64,000 bases of DNA from contig OZ218953.1 of the NCBI GenBank assembly GCA_965112735.1, forward strand, positions 2,914,001-2,978,000. The letters are read 5' to 3'. Source of the DNA: Phaeosaccion multiseriatum. Its lineage: Eukaryota > Ochrophyta, other classes. Below, piece after piece: positions 24,692 through 37,900 of this stretch (the stretch's first letter is position 1; each line of letters begins with the position of its first letter). Under the pieces are notes generated by a model that searched no databases, was not told the origin of the DNA, and saw nothing but the letters and a program-made list of their open reading frames with translations. The position numbers and the translations under genes are program-made.

Positions 24692-27600
24692 GAGTAGTAG
24701 TAGCAATGGGACGTGCTTTGTCAGTGGGCTTGATCTGCAGGCAGGGGGCGACACACTTTGGCACTCGGGGGATGTGGGGCTTGAAGACGGTGCCTTCCTG
24801 CGCGTCAAGGCGATGGCACTGGAAGGAGGAGGAGGAGGAGAAGGAGGAGCAGGGGGGGAGGGGGCCTTCTCAGTTTACACGTCGGAAGACGAGGAAGAGG
24901 GAGACGACGACGAGGAGGCAAGGCTGATTGTGGTCGAGGGAGGTACGTTCACCCTACAAGGGAACATCAGCGCCAACAGCAGCGATGTGAACATCAACAT
25001 GGGCGTGTACCTGACCGTAGAGGCCAATGCTTCTGTGGTGGTGGAGTCTTACACCACCACCACCACCTCTGAGTCGGCCTTATCCTCCTTCACCGCCTTG
25101 CCTTCCTTGACCTTGCGCATCGGGGGTGGTGGAGAGTGGCGAGAGGGGGCAATGCTCAACGTGAGCGGTGAGGCGAGTACCGTACAGTTCTTCTCCGAAG
25201 ACGGTGAGAGTGACAGTTACACATGGTTCCACTCCTCCAGTCGCCTGGTGGGCACGGAGGGGGGGTGGGTGGAGTGGGAGAGCGGAGCCTACACGAATCT
25301 GCCGGCAGAGGTGGGCACAGGTAAGAGCGACAGAGAGGTTGTCCCTTCGCTTCTTTGCCTTATTACTTTACTTCTTCGCCGTCTTCTTTCGGCTCTTCCC
25401 TTGCCCACTTTAGTGCAGTGTGTCCGGTGGCATAGATCGATCCATTGATCCCCAGAATCGCTCCTGTTCCCCTGTGTCCCCGTGTCTGCCCCCCCCCCCC
25501 GTTGGCTATCGCTGTCGCTGTCCACCCACTGCACCGCCCCTCCTTCCCCGTCGTGTCACGCACACACACACGCGCCCACACACACACTCGCTCTCTTACA
25601 CGCACTCACACTCACACACACGCACCCACACACACACTCGCTCTCTTACACGCACTCACACACACGCACCCACACACACACTCGCTCTCTTACACGCACT
25701 CACACACACGCACCCACACGCACCCACACACACTCACACACTCACCCATGAACGCACGCTCACTCACGCATTCACCCACCAACACACATACACACACGCA
25801 CAGACGGCTCCGGCCCATTGCTCTCCATCAACAGCGGCGGTCACGTGGTGCTCTCCGGCGGCGGCGTGTACAATATCTCTGCCGTAACGATCACCCCGGG
25901 GGGCGAGCTGACCGTTACTTCCACCGACCCAGGGGAGGAGGGCACGAGCGGGACCCTCTGCTCCATCGGCAGCCTCACACTGCAGAGGGGGGCTAGCCTC
26001 ATTGCGGCACACTCCTCTGCCGTCGTCCAAACCACGGAATCTTTCCTCTGGCAGGGCGGGGCGCTGGAGGGACCGGGGGAGGTGCACTGTCAGGGCGGGG
26101 TCACAATCTCGACGACGCCCACGACTACCAACTCCTCCTCATATTTCAATTCTTCTTCTTCTTCTTCCTCCGATGGCGGCCTGGCCCTTCGGGAACAAGT
26201 CCGGTGGCTCGTGATGGGCACTGCGCTGTGGCGTAACGGCACTGTAACTGCCAGTGAGGGCTCCGAGGCTGTCGTGAGCGGCACCTTCAACGTCACGGAG
26301 GGGGCGAGTGTGAGGTGCGGTGGGTTCGTCTCCCTGTCTCTCTTAGGGGTCTGTCGGGTTGGGTCTTGTGTGTGGGCTTTGTGCCTTACGCCCGACTTCT
26401 TGTCCACGCACGCACACGCCTTAATAACCAAATCCCGCCCACCCTACCCACATGTACGCACATACACACACACTCTCACACACACACACACTCACACACA
26501 CTCTCACACACTCACACACACACACTCACACACACACCCACATGCACATGCACACACACTCACACACATACACGCACACTCACACACGCACACACACGCA
26601 CACACACGCACACGAACGCACATGCACACACACACACTCACATACACACACGGACACGCACACGCACGCACACGATATGCACACACAACGCACACTCTCT
26701 CACACGCACACAACAGGTGGGAAGATGGCACTGCCTTGTCGAACTTCCTCCTAACCTCGGGCGCCACCCTCCAGGGCGAGGGAGCGTGGCCCTTCCTCTC
26801 CACCCTGTCCAACACCTCCGCGTCAGACTGCGCCGCTGCCTGTCTGTCCGGCGGCTTCCAGCGCACGCTCCCCGTGGGCCTCGCACGCACCTACACGGCT
26901 TCTGACGTCACGTGCATGTCCTTCATCTTCTCGCCGCTGTCCGAGACGTGCTCACTCCTCGCAGCATCGAGCGACGACGAAGGGGTAAGGCTAGTGCAGC
27001 TGGCGACGACTACAGCGGATGAGGAGGATGAGGAGGATGAGGAGGGGGATGGGCAGCACCTTGCGGACTATGATGTGTATGAGAGGAGCATTGGCAACTG
27101 GACCACTGGCTGGGCAACAGGAGGAGGAGGAGGAGTGGTGGTGGCTCCACTGTTTGAGGTGGTGGATGGGGGAAGCTTCTCCATTGGACAGGGGGCCAAC
27201 GCCACCTTCCTCAATGTTGCTGTCAACGTGTCGAGCGGGGGGCGTGTGGGCCTGGACAATCAGGCCAGTCTGGAGGCGGGCTCCGGGGGCGGAAGCTTCG
27301 CGGCCGGGGCAGATGTATGGCTCGGGAGCGGGGCACAACTCAAACTGGTAGGGTCAAGCACAACGGATGACGTCAGCGGGGACGCAGATGGCGACGATGG
27401 TGTCACCATGGCTGCCACTGGGGTGGGGCTCCACGCCAGCGCGGAGTCCCTCATAGCGGTGTCGAGTGGCAGCCACGTGTTGCCACGAGACCTGAGGGCG
27501 CCTCTGCTGGGGCTGGAGGTGACCGGCACGGGGCTGGTTAGCATTGGCGACGACGATGATAACGAAGGGGGTGATGCTGTGGATGTGGAGATTGGGTACC

Positions 27601-29632
27601 TGCTGGTGGAGGGCAGCGGGCAAGTTACGGTGGGGGGAAGCGCTGCCGATGTGGTCACCTCCGGAGTGCAGGGAGTGAGCTTGGGGAGCGAGGGGGGACT
27701 CTCCTTCACGGCCAGGTATGTATGTATGTATGTATGTATGTATGTAGGTATGTATGTATGTATGTATGTATGTATGCATGTATGTATGCATGCAGGCATG
27801 TATGTATGTATGTATGTATGTATGTATGTAGGTATGTATGTATGCATGTATGTATGTATGTATGTATGTATGTATGTATGTATGTATGTATGTATGCATG
27901 TATGTATGTATGTGTGCGTGTATGCATGTATGCATGTATGTATGTATGCATGCATGTTGTTATGTATATATGTATGCATGTATGTATGTTATGGATGTAT
28001 GTATGTATGCATGTCTGTATGTATGTCTGTCTGTCTGTCTGTCTGTCTGTCAGTCTGTTTGTCTTGTCAGTCTGTCTGTCTGTCTGTCTGCCTGCCTGCC
28101 TGTCTGTCTGTCTGTCTCCACTCCTCATCCCTCCCCTCCTCTCCTCTCCAGCCTCGCCCGATTGAGCGTATTGGATGCCAACCTATCCATCACAAATAGC
28201 GCAGTGCTCCACATGGGCGCTGCAGGGAGTAGAGCCAACGTCACTGCGCAGGCGGTGTCAGTAGCCGGTGCAGGAGCGTCCCTGTTGTTCGCTGACGGGG
28301 AGCTCACCGCACTGGACTCTCTGCAGGTGCGTGCGTGTGTGTGTGTGTGTGCGTGCGTATGTGTGTGTGTGTGCGTGTGTGTGTGTGTGTGTGTGTGCAT
28401 GTGTGTGTGTGAGTGTGTGTGTGTGTGTGCATGTGTGTGTGTGTGTGTGTGTGGTCAGTGTATGTGTGCGCGTGTGTGTGGGTGGGCATAACGGGCCCAG
28501 GAAGGCTACCGCTGTGTGGAGGACGCACGAACTGACGATGGGAAGCGCACAGACGTAAGGAAATGACGCACCTCTCCCTCCTCCTCCGCCTCCTCCTCCC
28601 CCCCTCCCCCAACAGGTTGGCGACGGTGGTGTGATGAGCTGCAGCGAGCTCGGCTCCCCTCTGTCTGCGGCCTATCTGTCCGAAGGGGGGGGCGAGTACG
28701 GAGACCTTGGGGGGGGAGGGGGAGGACACGCGGGGGAGGGAGGAGGGGGGCGCAAGAACATGAGCACCAGTACCAACACCAGGCAAGCACACAAGTTGGT
28801 GATACAGCCGCTGCTCTCTCTCTTGCACTTGCTCTCCTCTTGTGCGGTGCTGATTTGACTCTCTCTTGCGCGCTCCTTCATCGCTCGGGTGGGGTAGGAG
28901 TATATGTGTATTTTTGTTTTGTTTTTTTCGGTCGTTTGTTCGTTTGTGCCCACCCACCCACCCGCTCACTCCCCTCCCCTCTCCGACACCCGACTGCCTC
29001 CCCCAATCTCCACACACCTTCCCTTCACTTCCCTTCCCTTCCCTTCCCTTCCCTTCCGCCACCTTTAATAACCTCCATCCATGCAGCTACGTGGAGGGGA
29101 GCGGGGCACAGGGAGGGAGTGCCTACGGGGACCTCTCCCGACCTTTCACCACGATGGGAAGCCAGGGGGGCGGCGCGGGGGGGGGCAGCGCCGGGTACGG
29201 AGGGGCGGCAGGGGGCAGGCTCAGCATCGAAGCTACGCACTTTGTCATCTGGGGGGGCGGCGTGGTCAGCTGCGACGGGGGCCAGGGGGGGGCAGGCGGC
29301 GGGGGAGGGGGCTCGGGAGGCAGCCTCTTCATCACGGCAGTTACGGCAGTTACAAACGGAACGAGCTCTTCCCAAGGAGGAGGCGCAGCACTCATCTCGG
29401 CCAGGGGAGGTGCCGGCGGGGGTGGGAACTCGTCTTGTTCGGATAGTGGTGCTGCTGATGATGACTGTGACCGCTACGCCCTGGGAGGCGGGGGCAGCGG
29501 GGGCCTGGTGGCGCTCTTCGTCTCGGGAGACAGCAGCAGTAGTAGTAGCAGCAGCAGCAGTAGCAGTAGCAGTATAAGTCTGCTCGAGGTGGACACGGCC
29601 GTGGACGCATTTGACGTGTCCGGGGGAGAGGG

Positions 29633-29681
<49 letters not shown>

Positions 29682-31751
29682 GACAGTAGCGATGGAGGAG
29701 CGGCGGGTATGGTCCTCCTTCGCAACACCACGGCCTTCGAAGAGGGCGACTACGCTTCCTCTTCGGCAGTGGGGCAGACCCTCCTCGTGATAGGAGGGGC
29801 TCTGACCACCAGCAGTAGTCCTGACACTGTTGTGCGCGTGCCTGCAGATGAGGCCTCTCTTCGCCTCGACGAGCTCTTTGTGAGGGGCTCCGTTGCGGCG
29901 TTGTTGGCCGAGGGAGGCAACTTTTCTGTAACGGCACTCGAGGGGGACGGGCAGAGCGGCGGGGCGGTGGTGAGGGTAGACAATGCGTCTTCGCTCACCC
30001 TGCCCTCCAACTGCAGCTTGGGAGGGATGCAGCTCGAGGTGGGTGGGTGGGGTACAGCGGGTGGGGAGGAAGAGAGGGGGGGGGGTGAAAGACCCGTGGG
30101 GGGAGGAGGAGGAGGAGGAGGAGGAGGAGGAGGAGGAGGAGGAGGAGGAGGAGGAGGAGGAGGAGGAGGAGGAGGGGGAGGATTGGAGAAGGTTGGTTTG
30201 GTGAAAGGGAACACGAAGTAAACTTGCCATTTGATGTATGGAGACTGTTTCCACCCGCTTACCTCCTCTCCATCTCCTCCTCCCTCTCTCCCTCCCCTCT
30301 CTCCTGTAGATGCGGCTTGGCTGCTTGTGGGGTTGCGAGGAGTCCCTGCACCTGTCCACAGATGCAGCGCTATCCCTCAGCGAGAGAGGCCTTGCGGACA
30401 GTCTCGGATCTGTCCAGAACTGCTCCGATTTCGCGTCATCGTCCTTCTCCTCCTCCTCCTCCTCCTCCTCTTCCTCTTCTTCTTCCACCCTCGGGAACTA
30501 CTCCTTTGGGAACACCACGCTGGCAGAAGGGGCATCTGTGCGCATGTTCGCAATGTCACCTTCGACCCTCTCCGAGAGCAGCATTGATAGCAGCACCACC
30601 ACCACCACCAGCATCCCCCGGTTGCACGTGAGAGGGTCCTTAGTCTTAGACGCTGGGGCGAGGATCAGCTCCGACGGGGAGGGGCACTATGGCAGCAAGG
30701 CCAACGCCTCCGCCTTCATCACCTCGACTTCCATATCGACCTCCTCGACTTCTTCTTCGATGGTGCGGGACCCTCTGTGGGCTGTGGTGTATGGGGGCCC
30801 AGGGGCGGGATCCGACGGCGGCGGAGGAGGTGCAGGAGGCGGTTACGGTGGTTACGGAGGGGCCGCCTTCGGAGGGGCCAGCATGGGGGGGGAAGCGTAC
30901 GGCCCGGCCACTACACCTGAGGAGTGGGGCAGGTGAGTGAAATGGTGGGGATGGTGAGCTTTGTGTTGTGTGCTTTGCTGTCCTTTGCTTTGCCTTGCCT
31001 TGCCTTGTCATTCATGCCTTGCCTTGCCTTGCCGTGCTCAGCAGCTGCAAGTAGTGGTGCGGGAGGGGCTTGTTGGCTTATGTGTTCACAAACGGTTGGC
31101 ATCGCTTGATTTGGCCTGGGAGTGCGTGGTTAGGTAGCTTCTTACCCCGCTGCTGCTGTTTGCAGCTGTTGCCGCTGCAGCTGTTTGCAGCTGTTGCCGC
31201 TGCAGCTGTTGCCGCTGCTACTGCTGCCGCTGCTACTGCTGCCGCTGCTACTGCTGCTCCTCGTTGCTGCTGTATCACCATCTCCTACTCCATCCCTCCT
31301 CTCCTTCTATCCTTTCATCTCCTCCACGCATCCCTTCACTCATCGGCCTCCATGATGTGTCTGCGGCTTATGCATGTGTCTGCTGCTGCCATTGTTGTTG
31401 ATGTGTCCCTCTGTCCTTTTGTCCCTCCGTCCCTCCGTCCCTCCGTCCCTCCGTCCCTCCCCCCTCTCGTGCCTGCTTATTTGCCTACTCCATCCCACCC
31501 TACTGCAACGCACCTGGGACCACTCCCATACCGATCTGCGACCGATCCTCGACCGATGCTCAGTGGCGGCGGGGCCAGCCTGGCGGGCACGGGCGGGAGG
31601 GGCGGAGGAGTGGTGTACCTCCACGTGCAGGGAGACCTCAGCCTCAGTGGCCACATCAGCGCGGGTGCGTGCGCAGGGGGGGGGGGCTAAGAAAAAGGCT
31701 ATCTTGCCTACATGCCTTGTCTGCCTGTCTGCCTGTCTGTCTACCTGCCCG

Positions 31752-31787
<36 letters not shown>

Positions 31788-33859
31788 CTCGCTCGTCCGG
31801 GATGATTGTGCCCAGCTGGTTCTATTCGTTCTACTGTTCTCAGACCCTGAACCTCACCCTCACCCTCACCCTCGCCCTCAACACCCGCCCCCCCCCCCCC
31901 CCCCTCTCTCTCTCTCTCTCTCTGGCCGCTGGTATTCACTATCATGTAGACGGCTCGGCGGGCACGGGGGGCGGCGGCGGCGGCTCAGGAGGGGCTGTAA
32001 CCGTCATCGTGGAGGGCGTATTCACGGGACAGGGAAACGGAAATGTAACGGCCAACGGGGGCTCCGGGCTAGCGACGGTTTCAAGCTGGGCAGGGGCAGG
32101 GGCAGGGGGGCGAGTGTTGCTGCGATACGGGAGGAGGGAGGGTGATTGGAGCGTAGAGGCAAGGGCAGGGGGGATGGAGGTGGAGGAGGCGGTCCAAGGG
32201 CAGGTCTCACAGGGGGTAATGCAGGTCACGACAGCAGAGCGGGCCTACAGGGGGTCAGGGGGGCTGCTGCGCTGGTTGAGAGATGCCATCACTGCTACTA
32301 CCGCAGATGGCGACGGCTATAGCGATGACTTTGAAGATCGTCAGGTGGCTCTGGCGGGGGCTGGAACGGTGCTGCTGGAGTCCAATTACTCCGCATCACC
32401 AACTGCTACATCTGCTGATGGTGTTTCTTACGACCGCACCCTGGTGGTGGATAACACGCTCCCCTCCTCCCTCGCGCTCAGCGACTTTGCCCAAGTGGAC
32501 GAGGAGGGCGAGGCTTCCGCTGCGCTGGAGGGGCTGCCCTCCGGCTACAGTGTCCTCTTGCATCCTTCCGATCAGGGGCTGCGGCTGGGCAGCATCGAGC
32601 TCAGGGGAAGGGGTAACCTCGCCATCACAGCTGGCTTGGATGTGGTGGTGGCCAACTTTAGCGCCTCGGGCTGCGACGGCTCGGCCACTCTGGCGCTGAG
32701 TAACGGGTCCTCCCTCACCGCAGCGACCCCTCTGCTGCAGGTGTCTGGGGTCCGGCTCTCGCTGGCCAACGGAAGCTCCCTCGCCCTCCTTGGAGACGGA
32801 CAAGACGGACAAGAGGGACAAGGCTCGCTCGCTCTGCAGCACGGGGCGAGGTTAGAGCTGCAGGCTGGCTCGGCCCCCATCAGCGCCTTGAACATCACCG
32901 TCGCCGGAGGAAGCGCCATTGCCCTCGTGGGGGAAGGGTGGGCCGAAACCGCCGAGCGAAACGCCGCTGCTGCAGTCGAAGAGGCCGCCGCCGGAGAGGG
33001 TACTTCTTCGTTCCCGGTGATACACATCTCTGCGTCGGGGCAGCTGGACGTGCAGGCGGGGGCTTTGCTGGCTGCGGACGGGTGTGGGTATCAGGGGGGA
33101 GGAGCGGGTGGGCAGGATGACGGAGAGGGGCCCATGGGAGGGAGCACCGCGTATCTGCAAGCAGGGGGAGGGGGGCACGCAGGTGAGAGAGCAGGAGAGA
33201 GAGAGGGAGAGGGAGAGGGAGAGGGAGAGAGGGAGAGGGAGAAGAAGAACGTGCCTCAAGCAAGGAAGAAAGAAAGGCCTGAGGACTGTCCGTGCCGTCC
33301 TGTCCTGCCCTGCCCTGCCCTGACCTGCCCTGCCCTGCCGAGCCGTGCCGTGCCCTCCTCTGGCCTGTCCTGACCCCCCCACCCATGCCCTCACCCCCAT
33401 TGCCCCCTTCCTCCCTTCTACCCCCCTCCCTCCTCATCCCTTCGCACTCACCTCTCACTCTCAGGCGTGGGCGGTGGAGGCAGTTCCTCGGGCCTGTCCG
33501 GCGGTTCGTACGGCTCTGTGGATCTGCCCGGGCTAGCTGGGTCGGGGGGGGGAGGGTCCCTGTGTGGAGGGGGAGGGGCGGGGGGGGGGGTTATTGGTGT
33601 CAGGGCGAGTGTCGTCATCGTCGATGGGGACATCACTGCCAGCGGGGCAGGTGCGTGAGAGGCAGGCAGGAGGGGGGGAGAGGGAGAGGGGGGGCTGGAG
33701 GGAGAGAGAGAGGGAGAGAGAGGGAGAAAGGGAAAGAGGGAAAGAGAGAGAGGGGGAGAGAGGGAGAGGAAGATAGAGAGAGGGAGGGAGAGAGAGGGGG
33801 AGAGGGGGAGAGAGAGAGAGAGACAGAGAGAGAAAGAGAGGGAGAGAGAGACAGAGAGA

Positions 33860-33899
<40 letters not shown>

Positions 33900-34909
33900 C
33901 TAGCAGGATGAGCCGAGAGTGCAGGGGACACACGCGTACCGAGGGGGTATGTGAAGACACGCGTACCGAGGGGGTATGTGAAGACACGCGTACCGAGGGG
34001 GTATGTGAAGACACGCGTACCGAGGGGGTATGTGAAGACACGCGTACCGAGGGGGTATGTGAAGACACGCGTACCGAGGGGGTATGTGAAGACACGCGTA
34101 CCGAGGGGGTATGTGAAGACACGCGTACCGAGGGGGTATGTGAAGACACGCGTACCGAGGGGGTATGTGAAGACACGCGTACTGAGTGGCGTACTGAGTG
34201 GCCTACTGAGGGGGTTTGTGAAGGCAGCGTTGTGCAACTTTCTTTGCGTGCGTGTGTGTGGTTGTGTGTGGTATGTATTGGTATGTATTGGTATGTATTG
34301 GTATGTATTGGTATGTATTGGTATGAATTGGTATGTATTGGGTATGTATTAGTATGTATCATAGTCCTCGCGTTCCTTAAAGCGTCCTCCCTCCCTCTCT
34401 CCCTCCCTTCCTCCCTCCCTCCCTCCACAAACCCTTGACCTCTCCCCTCGACCCACAGCTCCAACGAACAGCAGCAGCAGCAGCAGCTCCTCCTCCTCGG
34501 CGTGCGCTGGCTCCAGCGGGGGCGGAGGAGGAGGGGGTGCAGGGGGAAGCATCTACATACACGCCACACACAGCCTGCAGGGGAACGGCTCCATCCTCGC
34601 GGACGGGGCGGATGGCAGTGTATGGGGCGGCGCGGGGGCGGGTGGGCGCGTCGGGGTGGTGGTGGGGGGGATGAGTCCTCCTACTCCTTTCAAGGAGCAC
34701 TCGCAGCACAGGCCGGGGAGGACGGGGCGGAGGCGAGTGGGGAGGGCGCCGCTGCAGGGACGGTGTGGCTCAACGCAACCATATCAGAAGCAGCAGCAGC
34801 AGCAGCAGGGTCGTCTGGCCTGGCGCTGAGTAGCCAAGAGGCGGCGCTGACCGTGAGTGGGGGGCATGGGGCGGTCACAGTGCTGCAGCAGTCGAGCTGG
34901 TGGGGTAGC

Positions 34910-34943
<34 letters not shown>

Positions 34944-37900
34944 TGGCTCCATTGAAACTGCTCGTGTCCGACGGCGGGCTGCTGACGCTGAGCAGCTACG
35001 CTACGCTCACGCTGTCCTCACTGCGGGCGGGGGATGGCAGTGGACGGCTCACGCTCACTAACTGCTCCTCGCTGCAGCTGGCGCAGGAAGTCAGTGAAAG
35101 CGCAGAGGGGCTCGTGCTTTCCGGGGTGACCCTGGCCGTAGCCACAGACGGGTACGTCACCGGGGTGGGCAACGTGACCGTGGCCAGCGAGGGGGTATGG
35201 GAGCTGTGGTCCACAGGGGCGGCCATCTCGAGCTCCTCGACTTTGGTGTCGACGTGTCAGGACCCCGACGGGATGGCAGCGGACGACCCCCGCCTGGGCA
35301 GCTTCGAGGTGGGGGGCACGCTGTCCGTGGAGACGGGAGGAGAGGTGGTGGTCGTAGTGGGAGACACGAGCTTTGCCGCAGTGGATAGTTCCGTGGTGCG
35401 TCTGGTGGTGCAGGGGCATGTGTTGGTGGAGGAGGGAGGAGTAGTGACGGGCAGCGGCAACGGTTACCCCGCCACTCCTTCTCCACCTGGAGGAGGGAGT
35501 GGCGGCGACGACGCGGAAGCTGCTGCTGCTGCCCCGTTTAGCGGTCGGCGAGGAGGAGCTGAGGGAGGGGCAGGCGGGGGCCATGCTGGAGAAGGTAGCG
35601 CCGCTCGAGGAGGGGGCGGGGTGGACTTGCGAGGTGCCGCGCATGGGCTTGCAATGGGACCCATTCAGGCCGGGGGAGGAGGCGGCAGCGGCAGCGGCAG
35701 CAGTGAGGGAGGAGGGGGGGGAGGAGGGGCCGGTGGAGCGGCGCTGAAGGTCGTAGCCACCAACGGAAGTGTGGTCATCAACGGCACGCTGACCATGGAC
35801 GGGCAGGATGCCTCCTCGGAAACCGGCGGTGGGGGGGCGGGGGGCAGCATCTGGATTAGCTGCCCCGGGGGGTTACCGAGGGGTACGGGGTCTATTTCGG
35901 CGTCGGGTGGGGATGGAGGCAACTCTGCGGCGGAGGAGGGGGAGGGGGGCTCTCCCTTCGGCGGGGGAGGCGCCGGGGGAAGGGTTCTCCTAGAGACGAG
36001 TGCCAACAGCAGCAGCAGCAGCAGCAGCAGTGGCGGTGGTGGTTTCGATGGTCTTGTTTCCGTGTCTGGAGATGCGGATGGCCAAGGGGTGGCTCTGACG
36101 TCATCGTCGTCGTCGCTGCATGTCCGTGCGAGTGGGGGCCGCAGTGCCGTGCTGGAGGCCGTGCAGGGGAAGCGGAGAGGGGCGTGGACATCGACCGATA
36201 CCCTCCTGCACATCAGCAGCGGAGAGGGGCGGCAGCAAGGCGTCGCCGCGACAGGCACCGTTGCCCTGCTGGAGGGAGTGTTGGAAGGAGGAGAGGGTAC
36301 GACAGCATCCTCGTCCTCGCTGCGGCTGTACACCACAACCACTGGCGATACGAGTCTGACGGCCTTTGAGAGCGGAGCGGTGACGTATCTGCTCGACGAA
36401 GGAGCCCTTTCCTTCGCACTCGTTGACGTCACGGGGGCCTCTCTGGAGGCGGTGTCCTTGAATGCCACCATCACTGCTCTACAGACGACGACAACTTGGA
36501 GTACCACCACCAGCTCCTCGCCCCCTGCCTCGGACGGGTCCCTGATGCTGGCCCAAGCGTCTCTGTGGTCGACATCATCCTCATCCTCCGGATTGAGCAT
36601 CAACGGCAGCGCCACGCTGCAAGTCCAGGGGGGCTTAACGACGGGAGAGCCGCTGGCCTCGCTCTCCATCTCCGGCAACGCCTCCCTTGAGCTGTACCCC
36701 GACACGGAAACACAAAGTCCGCCTCCACAGCTGCGTGTGAGTGGCGCTGTGGTTCTGTCAGATGGGGCGACGCTGTCGGGCAATGTCAACATGTCCGCCG
36801 ACTCGCTCACGCTGCAGGGCCTCAGTAAAGTGGATGCGAGCGGAATGGGCTGGAGCGGGGCCGCCGCCGGAGCCAACAACGCAACCGGCCTGGGCAAGGG
36901 AGGAAGCGGGAGCTTCGGCTCCGGGGCGGGGCACGGAGGAGAGGGGATGACAAGTGCCAAAGCGGAAACCGTGCTGAACTGGGCGAACCTTGCCTACAAT
37001 GCCGCCTCGGAGCCCGCGGTAGAGAGCGGGTCCACAGTGGTAAACTCCGCTGCCAACTTGAGCAGCACCCAGGGGTGGAGGGGCGGGGAGGCCTACGGAG
37101 ACGCGTACTGGCCCGTGAGTACGGGCAGCGGAGGGGGCAGTGGCAGCCGAGTCGAGGCCTACGGGGGCAGCGGTGGAGGGGTGGTGTTTGTGGACGTGAA
37201 GGGCAACGTCACAGTGGGGCCCACTGCCTCCATCCGAGCGGACGGGGAAAACGGAGGCAGGGACGGAGGAGGAGGGGGAAGCGGGGGCTCTGTCCTGCTG
37301 CGCTGCTCGGCCCTCGTGGGGGAGGGGGGTGTGATTAGCGCCAAGGGGGGAGCCGCGGGCGTCGAAGACGAAGCTACCGGAGCCGGGGTGGGGGCAGGCG
37401 GGCGAATCGCCGTGTACGGAGACCTCCTTCCCAGCCTCGCCTCTCTTTCCTCTATGTTCTCCACCGCGTCGGGCGCTTCTCTTTCGTCTTCGGCCGGCAC
37501 GTGGCACCGCAGACGCACGCCCGACTACCTCGGGTCTGTTTATCTCAACGCCTCGTCTCTCGTCACTTCCATCAATGCCTCGGCCTCCGGGGGGGGAGGC
37601 GTGAGTGCAAGCGTGAGTGTGAGTGACGGGGACTCCATCGATATTAAGGTCGGGGTGGCGAGGCGTGGCTTGGTGCAGACCATCACACTACGAGGAAGCG
37701 GAAACGGCACCTCCAACGCCGCGGCAGAGGTGGACGAGTCCGCTGCTGTGGTCCGGGGCTTGTGGCGCGTGGGGTACCGCTACAGTGCCTGGAGTCAGGA
37801 CCTGAGCAGCGTAGCTACCGCCTCGGAGGTGAAAGCTGCGCTGGAGGCACTGGACTACGCGGGAGAGGGGGCGTTGAGCAGCGGCGAGGTTGTTTCCGTG

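Noticed and set aside
27260-28491. Open frames reading MYVCMYVC or IHTYIHTY over the GTAT repeat
   Set aside because: Tetranucleotide repeats produce open frames on both strands. The donor at 27716 and acceptor at 28151 define an intron that keeps the giant gene in frame.
29025-30488. Antisense open frame of 487 codons on the minus strand
   Set aside because: It mirrors GC-rich coding sequence and the poly-Ser/Gly repeats of the giant gene, has no recognisable motif, and crosses splice sites used on the plus strand.
33929-34190. Regular 27-bp repeat considered as a CRISPR-like array
   Set aside because: Units are directly contiguous with no variable spacers, in an intron of a eukaryotic gene.
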